Source: an uncultured Clostridia bacterium
Lineage (GTDB): Bacteria; Bacillota; Clostridia; Christensenellales; UBA3700
DNA: 64,000 nt
Reading direction: 5' to 3'
Assembly: GCA_948471525.1 (NCBI GenBank)
Contig: CAOKSY010000006.1
Coordinates: 35,828 to 99,827 of the forward strand
This document shows, piece after piece, positions 29,301 to 35,967 of the stretch. A program made the translations under genes and the position numbers. How positions within the stretch are numbered: the first letter of the stretch is position 1; each line of letters begins with the position of its first letter. The notes below the pieces were generated by a model. That model made no database searches, had not been told where the DNA came from, and saw only the letters and a program-made list of their open reading frames with translations.

Positions 29301-31420
29301 GTTATCGCTTTCGGAGCGATAACGTATGCGCCCTCGTTGCTCGCGATGTCGCCGTTATTAGCGACGGCAAGATTTATTCTATCCGACCATGGACGCTCGC
29401 TCTCGCCGTCGTTGAAAGTCTTTGCGCTTATATTCACGGTATAATTTCCTACGGACGTAAGAATACCGATCAGTACTTCGTTGGTGCTGTTGACGGGCGC
29501 AAACGTAAAGTATTTTGCTACTTCAGCGCGCGCGGCGTCCAAAGACATTCCGTCAAACAATCCGTTGCCGTTGATCTCTTTCAACGTAGCCGCTATTGCG
29601 TCCGAAGAAAGCACGCTGTCGCCGAAGCGTCTCTGTATCGCGTCGAAAGTCACCGTAACGTCCGCCTTGCTCACTTCGACCTCAAACGAACCCGTTGCGT
29701 CGTTGTGATTTGCGGCGCTTACTTTATAATATACGGTATATTTGCCTACTTCTTCAAAACTTACCGCGCTCGGAGATGAGGGGAATACCCCTTCCTGAGC
29801 ACTCATATATACCTGCGCGGCAGTCGCCTGTGTGCCCGCCATTCGACCTTTAAGGGTTACGTAGGCCCCCGGGTCGAGAGCAAAATCCTGAATTGCGCCC
29901 GTATACGGCTTGGTCACAGCCGACAACTGAGGCGTATTTACTATCATATCCGCAGGAGTTATCTGCAATCTTACGTTCTTCGGAGTTGCGTCTTCCCACT
30001 CGATCACAGAAGATTTCTCGTCTTTTATAGTAAACTGTATTATATATCTGTTGCTTACGTCGTAGATATCGTTCCACGAATTAAGCGCGGTATTGCCCGA
30101 TTTGGGAGTTGCGTCAAAATAAGACTCGTGATATCCGCTCCAAAAATCAGCCGGTCCGTAAGATTCTTTTTCCCCATAGACTCTGTTGGGTATACTCGGA
30201 TTGGGACTTCCGATCTTGAGTTTGAAATTCTTTATCTCCTGCTCGCAAGCGTCTATATTGGTTTGATTGACTGCCGTGCCGTCGGAAGTTTTCTCTCTGC
30301 TTGAAAGCATATCGTTTACTTTTGCCATAAGAGCGTTGTATTCGTCGATATTCGTAAAAGTAACTCTGTCTTTCAGATCGTTATATACTTTTAGAAGATC
30401 TTCTTTTGCGGAATACAGATTGCTTTTATCATAGATCATTATATTGATCGTCATACCTGCGGAAGAATTGATGACAAATGTGCCGCTGTAATTATCGTCT
30501 GTCGCGTCCGTAGTGGCATTGCCGACTCGATCACCGTTAATCGAAACAGTCTCGGGGAGATTTTCCGTCTTAAATGAAGCCACGACTTCGGCATCCGCAT
30601 ATTCGCTCTTCCAACCTCCGCCAAAAAAACCTTTATCAACTCTGTTGCCTATTTGCGTAGCAATAAGCGGAGCCTTTGAATCACACATAGGCGAGAATTT
30701 TACGTTATCTGCCGTTTTCGTAGCTTTTCCGCGCATCGGCATCGTAAAGCCGTAATCCCACGCTCTATTGCCGGCGACTACGTTGCCGTTTGTCAAATAA
30801 CCGCTGGGAGTCCAAGAGTTAGAGTCGTTCTGTCCCTCTCTGCCAATACCTCTGTCTTCGGAATACAGTCCGTAAGAATTGCCGGAAGCATTAAAGGTGT
30901 CAACCATAGCCATAGATCCGTTGGACTCATAGTTTTTTGCCAATTTGACTAAATCGTTATCTTCGCCGTAAGCGCTGAATGAAGATTTTGCGGTTGTTCC
31001 GTAATATCCCAGCGTGGTATTGTACATAATTACCTTACCTATCTCGCCGGCGGATTTGTTTAATTCATTTTCCCTGAACCAACCGGTATAATGGAAATAA
31101 TAACCGACGTCCTGAAGCGACTCGGATATATCCAATACTATGCTTGTAGGATACCATATAGCGACATAGTGCGAATCGTCGTTGTCGGGAGTAGCGATAA
31201 TAGCTACTCTGGAATTGTCGTTGGTATACGCTCCTATCGCCGACATCCCGTATTTTTTTCCGGTCTCCGAGTTATAATTAAGATTACTCGTCGGAGTATC
31301 GGTTTTATCATATTTTTCGGACAAAGGCGAAACAAACACGCAAGCGGTAATTATAGACGCTATCAGCATCACCGCCACGACAGAAATCGCCGTTATCCTT
31401 TTTCTTATAATTGATTTCAT
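23318..31420 (-). CDS. Giant MBG-repeat surface protein 2
   Basis: 2700 residues from the ATG at 31420, which has a GGGAGGA site; the frame is open 24 codons further upstream but without one. The layout matches giant protein 1: signal peptide (MKSIIRKRITAISVV), N-terminal domain (HYVAIWYPTSIVLDISESLQDVGYYF region), helical linker, nine repeat units (FGDSVLSSDAI, YGDGVPSSAEI, YGESVLDSGALF, YGNKLLTSDEM and others) with MBG motifs (FTYDGSEHV, FTYDGNAHTLSASV), and a C-terminal helix ending KKKKGAKA. The units align one to one with those of protein 1, so the pair arose by duplication of a complete gene. It has its own promoter and terminator. Probably a cell-surface adhesin or structural protein. 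Confidence 0.88.
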   Translation of the reverse strand: MKSIIRKRITAISVVAVMLIASIITACVFVSPLSEKYDKTDTPTSNLNYNSETGKKYGMSAIGAYTNDNSRVAIIATPDNDDSHYVAIWYPTSIVLDISESLQDVGYYFHYTGWFRENELNKSAGEIGKVIMYNTTLGYYGTTAKSSFSAYGEDNDLVKLAKNYESNGSMAMVDTFNASGNSYGLYSEDRGIGREGQNDSNSWTPSGYLTNGNVVAGNRAWDYGFTMPMRGKATKTADNVKFSPMCDSKAPLIATQIGNRVDKGFFGGGWKSEYADAEVVASFKTENLPETVSINGDRVGNATTDATDDNYSGTFVINSSAGMTINIMIYDKSNLYSAKEDLLKVYNDLKDRVTFTNIDEYNALMAKVNDMLSSREKTSDGTAVNQTNIDACEQEIKNFKLKIGSPNPSIPNRVYGEKESYGPADFWSGYHESYFDATPKSGNTALNSWNDIYDVSNRYIIQFTIKDEKSSVIEWEDATPKNVRLQITPADMIVNTPQLSAVTKPYTGAIQDFALDPGAYVTLKGRMAGTQATAAQVYMSAQEGVFPSSPSAVSFEEVGKYTVYYKVSAANHNDATGSFEVEVSKADVTVTFDAIQRRFGDSVLSSDAIAATLKEINGNGLFDGMSLDAARAEVAKYFTFAPVNSTNEVLIGILTSVGNYTVNISAKTFNDGESERPWSDRINLAVANNGDIASNEGAYVIAPKAITVDWDDPSDSGKIYYDGHVGHRPKVTFDTAQLVTGDAADINVTVGIEGKGILNGQEIELDASGNAVNAATYTAKATLSSANYVISNDSEEFTISARPIEVTILDRTRTYGAVYSDNSKGAAAIRRYYQQLFETQPASVYSVITNVTDGYGAIVAGDSVASVFGVEIIGTTTSTNGASDDFFTAGEHTLSMTVPDALNTNYDIVKHQNGKFTVNAAPIDITLQQFNARYKGAEQTFALSDSNITGISGYEAEHRDTEVKVEYSKDGIAWGVDPVGFKDVGTHTLYVRVTAANHVNVQSKTLSVMIDIAHVHFDLTANKSASTYGDGVPSSAEIVDRLSVQTVFDKEEDRFEVLNYIEFYLIDDEGLSLTAGNADAGDYTVRARIKDGVDDSIENYNINYNESCNVNAYGIAPKALRVDWTQSADGWDGDNFTYNAANPTVQPKANAEDVVAGDTIVLAPITLSGSNVGDYQVATSGLTNPKNQRNYYIVESDLSHTYHIVARNVTIEILPKTATYGSAKDVALGLLVSQGSPAANWKYAEGSKNFIGDHFANYTLETTAHASEGFRNVGNYPIYLQPVAGSESVVSNYNVTVVNTLAEGSDTSGVPAGANNTGYGNFEITEAALSVSGRYFDLEWQEGGLTVLLSDIAKRITLKGDQSAAVTVKVGALHNEGESAGADGETWSESDVAISAEGKYFVWIQASAANHGTLEAIIYINALSNYISITVGGNISVEYGESVLDSGALFDALFADGSDIAGAPDASDFATALAWLKNNGTLFVGSGASGDISPLGWNKNIGSYSVYYRLNEGLDYNIRFMPKAGSSAASNIDVYTVVPRKVEIVWGDIDEEYGEHGENSKSHTNITIGNVVTDPDTSAQDNVKLIIGYTDADGGKQGFKDGHVHDVGTYIATVEGVSSDRYTIAGADALSKTFAIAQREITVTVKNRNQLTYGDYDAQTDTVAAYLNTNTNDAAYSLSKTLAAGDVASEVFNLAVDMNGQNGYISADSYSISATALNANYSLTFVNESGQNIADGSGNVAELTVNKAEITFDRVTMNPLTFNGREQTIHPSEMIFTLRGDMAMSSAKVEYSKDGTNWSDGISFKDYGTHKFSVRITADNHEVKTVTDREVKVNKAEIVIDMTATSKTYGDAISGSLSDWLKDKCNIVYLDKNGEVADIEGIAADFEFYVVNIAEGGDQLSGWANPVGFYRVYHKTDLAAMNNYSVSYAKSSDGDTVNAKAYEITKRDTSVIWQIDETADWKDAHNWVYTGKAPALKAYVTVVDTDKADGSTKLQAITFTNSATANGYAVGDYQAVAQFDDLDADTFAKNYNLLTDNDTYEYSIVQRDVTVVIFDKSAVYGIVAGMPEITSYRGDDWKFEDENFEFPTTGGDKVVLSLEAELTDGYLAAGGNYRIVGSGTDSNYNFIFKGENSDKDYAKYNVEKAEVSIKKSTLKLNYNGSVQSVNVKDILAGESGSVTVAGAMNWADATVEYKQADGTYSSELPSVKDVGDSTVITYRVILANHNEDKEYTMTVNVTVAKIELDVKAMSSVYGNKLLTSDEMIDGGYISLGDGTTVDVNIKDLFEFYVDGEAKNAGFHNINYRWKNESESANYDVKFVNADGDVDPQHGAYEITKRTIAVEWNKDVLIYDGTVKTQTATATNLIEGDEALAENIFVFDVNSNTGVNAADDYKAVIVGLSEEASKNYALENDRAEYTFAILPKDVTIKWNDATFTYDGSEHVISAEYVSGAITEQDAQSISIAVGGAQVNAGTHTATAKVEGNSNYKIADELASKTFAIGKKTVEIEWGSETFTYDGNAHTLSASVKADSLVGSDTCTVTTTSFTDAGEHFVTVASLSNDNYTVADGAGKTMTIAKAANDFNGTVSVPTTVEKGSGLPDFSGNNAISAKFGEVTVKYYRDEALTDEYTGDTSKAPAGMYYVVVSVEGNDNYDGLNQVFTVEVKGGANVGLILGILIPVILIAAGAVVAIVLVKKKKGAKA

Positions 31421-31463
31421 AAATTTTCCTCCCAAAAGAAAATATTTATTATAAGTCAATGAT

Positions 31464-31492
31464 ATTTTATCATTAGACAAATTGCATGTCAA
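31464..31492 (-). promoter_or_regulatory. Sigma-A promoter of giant gene 2
   Basis: TTGACA (31492-31487), 17-base spacer, TAAAAT (31469-31464); the same geometry as giant gene 1. Confidence 0.85.
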
Positions 31493-31604
31493 TATGTGTT
31501 CGAATTTTTATAAAGGTAAATAATGTAAAACTTTGATTAAGAAATTGACGAATGTCGTCGAAAATATCAATAATAGTATATTTATATATAGGTTAAACGC
31601 ATTT

Positions 31605-31641
31605 GAGACGGTCGGTCTTTAATTAAGACAATAACCGTCTC
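31605..31641. other. Hairpin GAGACGGT/ACCGTCTC
   Basis: 8-bp outer stem (31605-31612 with 31634-31641) with an inner GTCTT/AAGAC pairing. No clear T tract; it lies downstream of the DUF2461 pseudogene and upstream of the giant gene, and its role is unknown. Confidence 0.4.
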
Positions 31642-31747
31642 AATATTACAGAAGAGCGCATAAAAAACCCGAAAATCACAATTGATACCGAAAAGTCTTT
31701 ATTTCCGCGCTTTTGTCTGCGCCTTATTTCATATTATATAATATTAT

Positions 31748-32431
31748 TTAGCGCGCTGGCATCTTAAAACCTTTCAAAGCCCTATTCAAATAATCGTTGA
31801 ACGGTTTCATTGCCTTGAATATTTCGACGGACTTTTTCAAGAAACGCTCGCTGTCGCGGACTTCTTCGCCCGACATAAAATATTCCAGATACCACGATTT
31901 GTATTTCAAATATTCTGCTTGGGGATGTTCTTTGTCATATCCCGACGGAACGTTTTTCAAAGCGGTTCCCTTTACAGCAAAATATTTCTTGAATTCCGCG
32001 TCGGATATTATACCCTGCCATTCGTCGGGATGCTCGACTATGTAATCGCGCACCATAGCAGTAGCGTTTGAAAACATATCCGCAAACAATCCGCCTCCTA
32101 AAAACGTGCCGTCATTTGGCTTTATCATTAAATAATATCCTACGGGGATAGGAAGTTTGCCCAGCGAAGAAATATGCGCCCTGAACGACGGATTGTACGG
32201 AGATTTGTCGTGGCTGAATCTCGTATCGCGCACAAGTTTGAAAGTCAACTCCTTGGGGACGTTGTGCAATACGCTCGGATCGAATTCGCCTATTCCGTAG
32301 ATAAGTTCCTGCACAAGTTGCTCAAAGACAGCGGTTGCCTCTTTGTTTTCTTTCTTGTGCCCGTGATATCATTCGCGATCGTTGTTTGCAGAAAGATCGG
32401 ATAAGTAATCGAGTATAATTTCGCTGTTTAT
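31748..32431 (-). pseudogene. DUF2461-family gene broken by a Trp-to-stop change and lost ATG
   Basis: Residues after the break are a clear DUF2461 protein (RDTRFSHDKSPYNPSF, PVGYYLMIKPNDGTFLGGGL, LKYKSWYLEY). Upstream, the same frame encodes the family's N-terminus, LDYLSDLSANNDRE, then TGA (32371-32369), then YHGHKKENKEATAVFEQL. The family motif is NNxREWF/Y, so the TGA replaces the conserved Trp (TGG to TGA). The expected start, behind a GAGGG site, is ATA (32431-32429) instead of ATG. Both lesions are G-to-A. The largest intact part (188 residues from a GTG at 32314) lacks the N-terminal motif and has no good ribosome site. The family's function is not established. Confidence 0.75.
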
Positions 32432-32506
32432 TTTTCCCTCAATTTATTAAATATAAAAGCAATCGTTTCGTAATTTTTAAATATTGCTCGATACAAACGT
32501 TTATTG

Positions 32507-33865
32507 CTATTGTTTGCGTTTGAGACAGACCAAAGTCTCTATATGTTTTGTATGCGGAAACATATCGTACGGCGTAATAGAAACGGGCTCGTATTCCGAC
32601 AAAAGATATTTCATATCCCTTGCGAGCGTCGCGGGATTGCATGAGATATAGATAATTCTGTCGGGCTTCGCTTTGAGCAAACTCTCCAATACGCGCGTAT
32701 CGCAACCTTTGCGCGGAGGATCGAGTACTACGGCGGATCCGTCCATCCGAGCGATCAACTCGGGAAGTCTTTGAGCGCAGTCGCCGCAAATATTGACGAT
32801 CTTATCGCCATTGCCGTTGAGTTTTGCCAGACGGCGCGCGTCCTCGACAGCCTGCTCGACTATCTCTATCGCATATACTCTGTCGCAATACGCGGCAAAG
32901 ATATTGCTCATTATTCCTATGCCGCTGTAAGCGTCGATAACATTGGAGATGCCGCTCTCCTTTATGATCTCGCCCACTCGGGAATATATCAGATCGCGCA
33001 CTTTGTCGTTGACTTGCATAAAAGATTGCGGCGACACAGAGTATTTGACGCCCATAGCATCGCCCTCGACGCGCTCGTTGCCGACAAGAAGTCTCACGGT
33101 ATCGCCCATTATCACGTTGGTGCGTTTTTTATTGGACGAAATATATAGCGAGAAATTCACTCCCGCTTCTTCCAGTTTGCGCGCAAAAGCCTTGTATTCG
33201 GGCAGGCCGTCGCCGTTGATTACTGCGCAGACGGAAAACTTATCTCCTACTTTGCGCACGACGAGATGTCTAATCAATCCCGAATGGGAAGTCTCGTCGT
33301 ATACTTCTATGCCAAATCGCTGTATATGATCCAAAAAACAGTCTACTATCAGCTGTATCCCCTCGGCGTTCAACGCGCAACCGCCGCCCTCGCCTTGAAC
33401 GCTGTTGGCGACAGCCTTATGCGTATTGGACGCAAAATAGCCGCCTACTATCTTTCCGTCGACTTTGGAAATAGGCAATTGGATCTTGTTTCGATACCCG
33501 TAAATATCGGGGGACGGAACCGTAGAATCGACGGGGAAATCTATACCGCACTCCCTGTCTATGCAATTCTTTACCGTATTGCGCTTTATAGCGAGTTGGG
33601 TATCGTACTTTATATGCTGCATTTCGCAACCGCCGCATTTAAAACACAGTTTGCATAGCGGCCGGGCCCTGTCTTCGCTCGCGCGCAGGAGTTTGATGAC
33701 TTTTCCGAACGCATACGCTTTCTTTACCTGCGTGATCTCTACGATCGCCCGTTCTCCCTGAAGAGTATACGGAACAAACACTACCATTCCGTCAACTTTC
33801 GCAACGCCCTCGCCGTTCATACCGACCGAAGTTATTTCTACGGTTATTTTATCTCTTGCTTTCAT
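32507..33865 (-). CDS. rlmD: 23S rRNA (uracil-5-)-methyltransferase, RlmD/RumA type
   Basis: 452 residues. N-terminal TRAM domain (about 1-60), a [4Fe-4S] cysteine cluster (CKLCFKCGGC at 71-80), then a SAM-dependent methyltransferase fold with DAYSGIGIMSNIFA, the VLDPPRKGCD motif and the catalytic cysteine in YISCNPATLARD. It adds a methyl group to C5 of a uridine in 23S rRNA; in Bacillota a single enzyme of this family may act at more than one site. The ATG lies only 6 bases after a TAAAAT -10 element with no ribosome site between, so the mRNA is predicted to be leaderless. Confidence 0.93.
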   Translation of the reverse strand: MKARDKITVEITSVGMNGEGVAKVDGMVVFVPYTLQGERAIVEITQVKKAYAFGKVIKLLRASEDRARPLCKLCFKCGGCEMQHIKYDTQLAIKRNTVKNCIDRECGIDFPVDSTVPSPDIYGYRNKIQLPISKVDGKIVGGYFASNTHKAVANSVQGEGGGCALNAEGIQLIVDCFLDHIQRFGIEVYDETSHSGLIRHLVVRKVGDKFSVCAVINGDGLPEYKAFARKLEEAGVNFSLYISSNKKRTNVIMGDTVRLLVGNERVEGDAMGVKYSVSPQSFMQVNDKVRDLIYSRVGEIIKESGISNVIDAYSGIGIMSNIFAAYCDRVYAIEIVEQAVEDARRLAKLNGNGDKIVNICGDCAQRLPELIARMDGSAVVLDPPRKGCDTRVLESLLKAKPDRIIYISCNPATLARDMKYLLSEYEPVSITPYDMFPHTKHIETLVCLKRKQ

Positions 33866-33871
33866 ACTGAT

Positions 33872-33900
33872 ATTTTAAGCCGTCCGACGGCAAAAGTCAA
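33872..33900 (-). promoter_or_regulatory. Sigma-A promoter giving a leaderless rlmD mRNA
   Basis: TTGACT (33900-33895), 17-base spacer, TAAAAT (33877-33872), then six bases to the ATG at 33865. Transcription should start at or next to the ATG. Confidence 0.65.
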
Positions 33901-33973
33901 ACCGAGCGACGGAAGTTATCTATATTGTATAATAATATATATTTTATCAATAATAATTACAAAGGAGAGCCGT

Positions 33974-34096
33974 ATGCAGAAAAAGAATATTCAAAAAATC
34001 AAAACTCAAAAAATATCCGACAGACGGGTAAAGATGAGACAGATAGATCTCGACAATATGAAAATGTCTCTCAAAGACGAGGACAACGGACTGTAA
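33974..34096 (+). CDS. 40-residue basic peptide, unknown
   Basis: ATG at 33974 behind AAAGGAGA. The 40 residues are Lys/Gln-rich at the N-terminus (MQKKNIQKIKTQKISDRR) and end acidic (LKDEDNGL). A TATAAT element lies at 33928-33933 with a weak -35, and a strong terminator begins six bases after the stop. The compact promoter-RBS-ORF-terminator unit between two minus-strand genes supports a real small gene. No family is recognised; it could instead be a small RNA with a chance ORF. Confidence 0.55.
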   Translation: MQKKNIQKIKTQKISDRRVKMRQIDLDNMKMSLKDEDNGL

Positions 34097-34102
34097 ATAA
34101 AA

Positions 34103-34131
34103 AAATCTCAACTTTTGTTGAGATTTTTTTA
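34103..34131. terminator. Bidirectional terminator
   Basis: Perfect 10-bp stem AAATCTCAAC/GTTGAGATTT (34103-34112 with 34117-34126), loop TTTT, T-rich on both strands. It serves the 40-residue gene on the plus strand and the gene at 34129-34515 on the minus strand, whose stop codon it abuts. Confidence 0.92.
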
Positions 34132-34515
34132 TTTGCTCTTGGATATTCCTCTGTCTTTCATCATAATATCTATGACTTCCGTGACTTTCTTTACGCAGAG
34201 GTCCGATTTGATAGGGATCATTGCCGGAACTTCCGCATACGAAGGAGACGACGACAGATCTCTGAAATGAAGTCTCTTCGCCGCGACGTCATCTCTGGAA
34301 GGATCGACCGCCAAGCATATCTTCAACGTCTTGCCGCCTATAGCGATCTTGCAAATCAAATCGCCGTTTATCCTATAACTGGCGCATCTGTTGCTCAATC
34401 TCAATTTTACTTTTTTATAAGTCAGCAAGTAATCGCTGAGTTGGGTATAATATCGCAAAACGTCGCCGCCCATGACCTGAGCGCGGTCGGCGAAACTTAA
34501 TCTTTGGTCTTCCAC
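34129..34515 (-). CDS. Conserved single-domain protein, unknown function
   Basis: 128 residues from a GTG start with a GGAGG site about eight bases upstream. Pattern: SFADRAQ, YYTQLSDYLLTYKKVKLRLSN, KIAIGGKTLKICLAVDP, then YAEVPAMIPIKSDLCVKKVTEVIDIMM. I know this domain layout from repeated copies in Bacillota proteins, where it has no defined function; a variant seems to be the C-terminal domain of the protein at 63005-64000. Its own sigma-A promoter is at 34564-34592 and it shares a bidirectional terminator with the 40-residue gene. Cytoplasmic by composition. Confidence 0.75.
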   Translation of the reverse strand: MEDQRLSFADRAQVMGGDVLRYYTQLSDYLLTYKKVKLRLSNRCASYRINGDLICKIAIGGKTLKICLAVDPSRDDVAAKRLHFRDLSSSPSYAEVPAMIPIKSDLCVKKVTEVIDIMMKDRGISKSK

Positions 34516-34563
34516 AACCTTTACCTCCGAAATAGAGCGCGATCAAAAGACCGCATTTTCTCC

Positions 34564-34592
34564 ATTATAATAAAAATGTCTCTTTTTGTCAA
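34564..34592 (-). promoter_or_regulatory. Sigma-A promoter of the 34129-34515 gene
   Basis: TTGACA (34592-34587), 17-base spacer, TATAAT (34569-34564). Confidence 0.8.
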
Positions 34593-34733
34593 TACTAAAA
34601 ATTATAATGATTAAAATAAATTTAAAAAAATTCTTAGCATTAATGCTTTTGACCGCAAAAATACGCCTTTTATAATCAAAATTAGTAAAATGCGGTTTTT
34701 ACGCACAGTAGAGCCTGTCCGTCACGGCGATTA

Positions 34734-34982
34734 CTATTCGCCTATAGACTTGCGAAGAGCCTTTGCCAGTTGGTCGGGACATGACGTAGAGCGCACTCCG
34801 CATTTTATCCCATCCAGTCTTGCTATCACTTCGTCGACTTTCATACCTTCGACGAGTTTTCCTATACCCTGGAGATTGCCGTTGCATCCTCCTGTATAGA
34901 CGACGTTTTTGACGACGCCGTCTTCGACGTCAAAACTTATATTTCGCGAGCATACTCCGCTCGGCTTAAACTCATAACGCAT
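34734..34982 (-). CDS. TSCPD-domain protein (TIGR03905 type)
   Basis: 82 residues, behind AAAGGAGA. One TSCPD domain covers the whole protein: FKPSGVCSRNISFDV, VYTGGCNGNLQGIGKLVEG, and the name-giving TSCPDQLAKAL with conserved Cys residues at 11, 33, 62 and 68. The same domain ends some B12-dependent ribonucleotide reductases; the free-standing form has no assigned function. It lies 16 bases after the PfkB kinase gene in the same operon. Confidence 0.9.
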   Translation of the reverse strand: MRYEFKPSGVCSRNISFDVEDGVVKNVVYTGGCNGNLQGIGKLVEGMKVDEVIARLDGIKCGVRSTSCPDQLAKALRKSIGE

Positions 34983-34998
34983 TTTTTCTCCTTTACGC

Positions 34999-35913
34999 TC
35001 ACAGCATGCGCTTGGGCGCGAAATCCTTGCCGTACATCAATTCTATGTAGTCTTCTATGTCCTTTCTGCCGCCCTTGTAAGGTCCGGGAGCTTCCATTTT
35101 CGCAGACACGGTCGCAGTCGCCCAAAGCAGAGCCTCGGACATGCTCTTGCGCTGTCTCTCCGTGATATACGCCGCAAAAGTAGTATCGCCGCGTCCGCTT
35201 CTGCCCGACAGATTGCGCGCCTTTATCGGACAGGTGTACATCTGATTGCCGTCGTAAGCCAATACTTCAGCGGAATTGGTGATCACTACCTCTTTAGCGC
35301 CCCATTCATGCAGCATCTTCGCCGCGACGAATCTATCCGTCTGTCCCGTAAGTATCTCTGCCTCCGCCGTATCAGTCTTGAGATAATCTATATACGGCAA
35401 GATCTCCTTCTTATCTTTCCAGTCCTCGAAATACATTTCTCCCGTCCGTCTGTCGGCGTGGCGAAGCAACGCCTGCACGTCGACGGCTATCTTGCCCTTC
35501 TTTGACATATCTATCATCAGCTGCCCGTCGAAATCTCCGTATATCAATCCCGCAAAATGGTATACGTCACAGTCTACGTCGGGTATATCGGCGGCGGTAA
35601 AGGGATCGCCTTGACCTATGCAGGTGCACGTCCTGCGCTCTTTGTCAGCCGTGTGATATTTGTTGCGTATCGAAGTGGATTCCTTGCTCGGGACGTAGAA
35701 CACGTCTTCCTTATCAATGACGAAAGTATCCAGTCTGTCCTTATCTTGAGGCGCGACTTTTGTCACTACTCCCACTTTGTATCCGCCCGCATAGGCAGAC
35801 GCCGACGAATAGATCACCGCGCCGCCTACTTCTATTATCTGATGATCGAGATAATCTATATTGTAATCAAGCGATATGTGTCCTATAGTCAAAGTATCGT
35901 AATGTTTTTTCAT
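34999..35913 (-). CDS. PfkB-family carbohydrate kinase
   Basis: 304 residues, start behind AAGGAGA. Ribokinase-like fold: N-terminal GHISLDYN and GGAVIYSSASAYAGG (substrate-side Gly-Gly motif), and near the C-terminus SGRSGRGDTTFAAYI, which holds the anion hole and catalytic Asp of the PfkB signature (usually GAGD; here GRGD). It phosphorylates a sugar, polyol or nucleoside with ATP; the substrate cannot be read from the sequence. The inserted lid is short. It is followed in the operon by a TSCPD-domain gene. Confidence 0.88.
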   Translation of the reverse strand: MKKHYDTLTIGHISLDYNIDYLDHQIIEVGGAVIYSSASAYAGGYKVGVVTKVAPQDKDRLDTFVIDKEDVFYVPSKESTSIRNKYHTADKERRTCTCIGQGDPFTAADIPDVDCDVYHFAGLIYGDFDGQLMIDMSKKGKIAVDVQALLRHADRRTGEMYFEDWKDKKEILPYIDYLKTDTAEAEILTGQTDRFVAAKMLHEWGAKEVVITNSAEVLAYDGNQMYTCPIKARNLSGRSGRGDTTFAAYITERQRKSMSEALLWATATVSAKMEAPGPYKGGRKDIEDYIELMYGKDFAPKRML

Positions 35914-35967
35914 ATAATTCTCCTTTGTCGAGTTTGTAATATATTTTGCGCATATACCGCGTATCCG

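Noticed and set aside
13835..31420. Giant genes considered as phage tail or polyketide genes because of size
   Set aside because: Signal peptides, MBG repeats and C-terminal anchors show they are surface proteins; there are no phage or synthase motifs.
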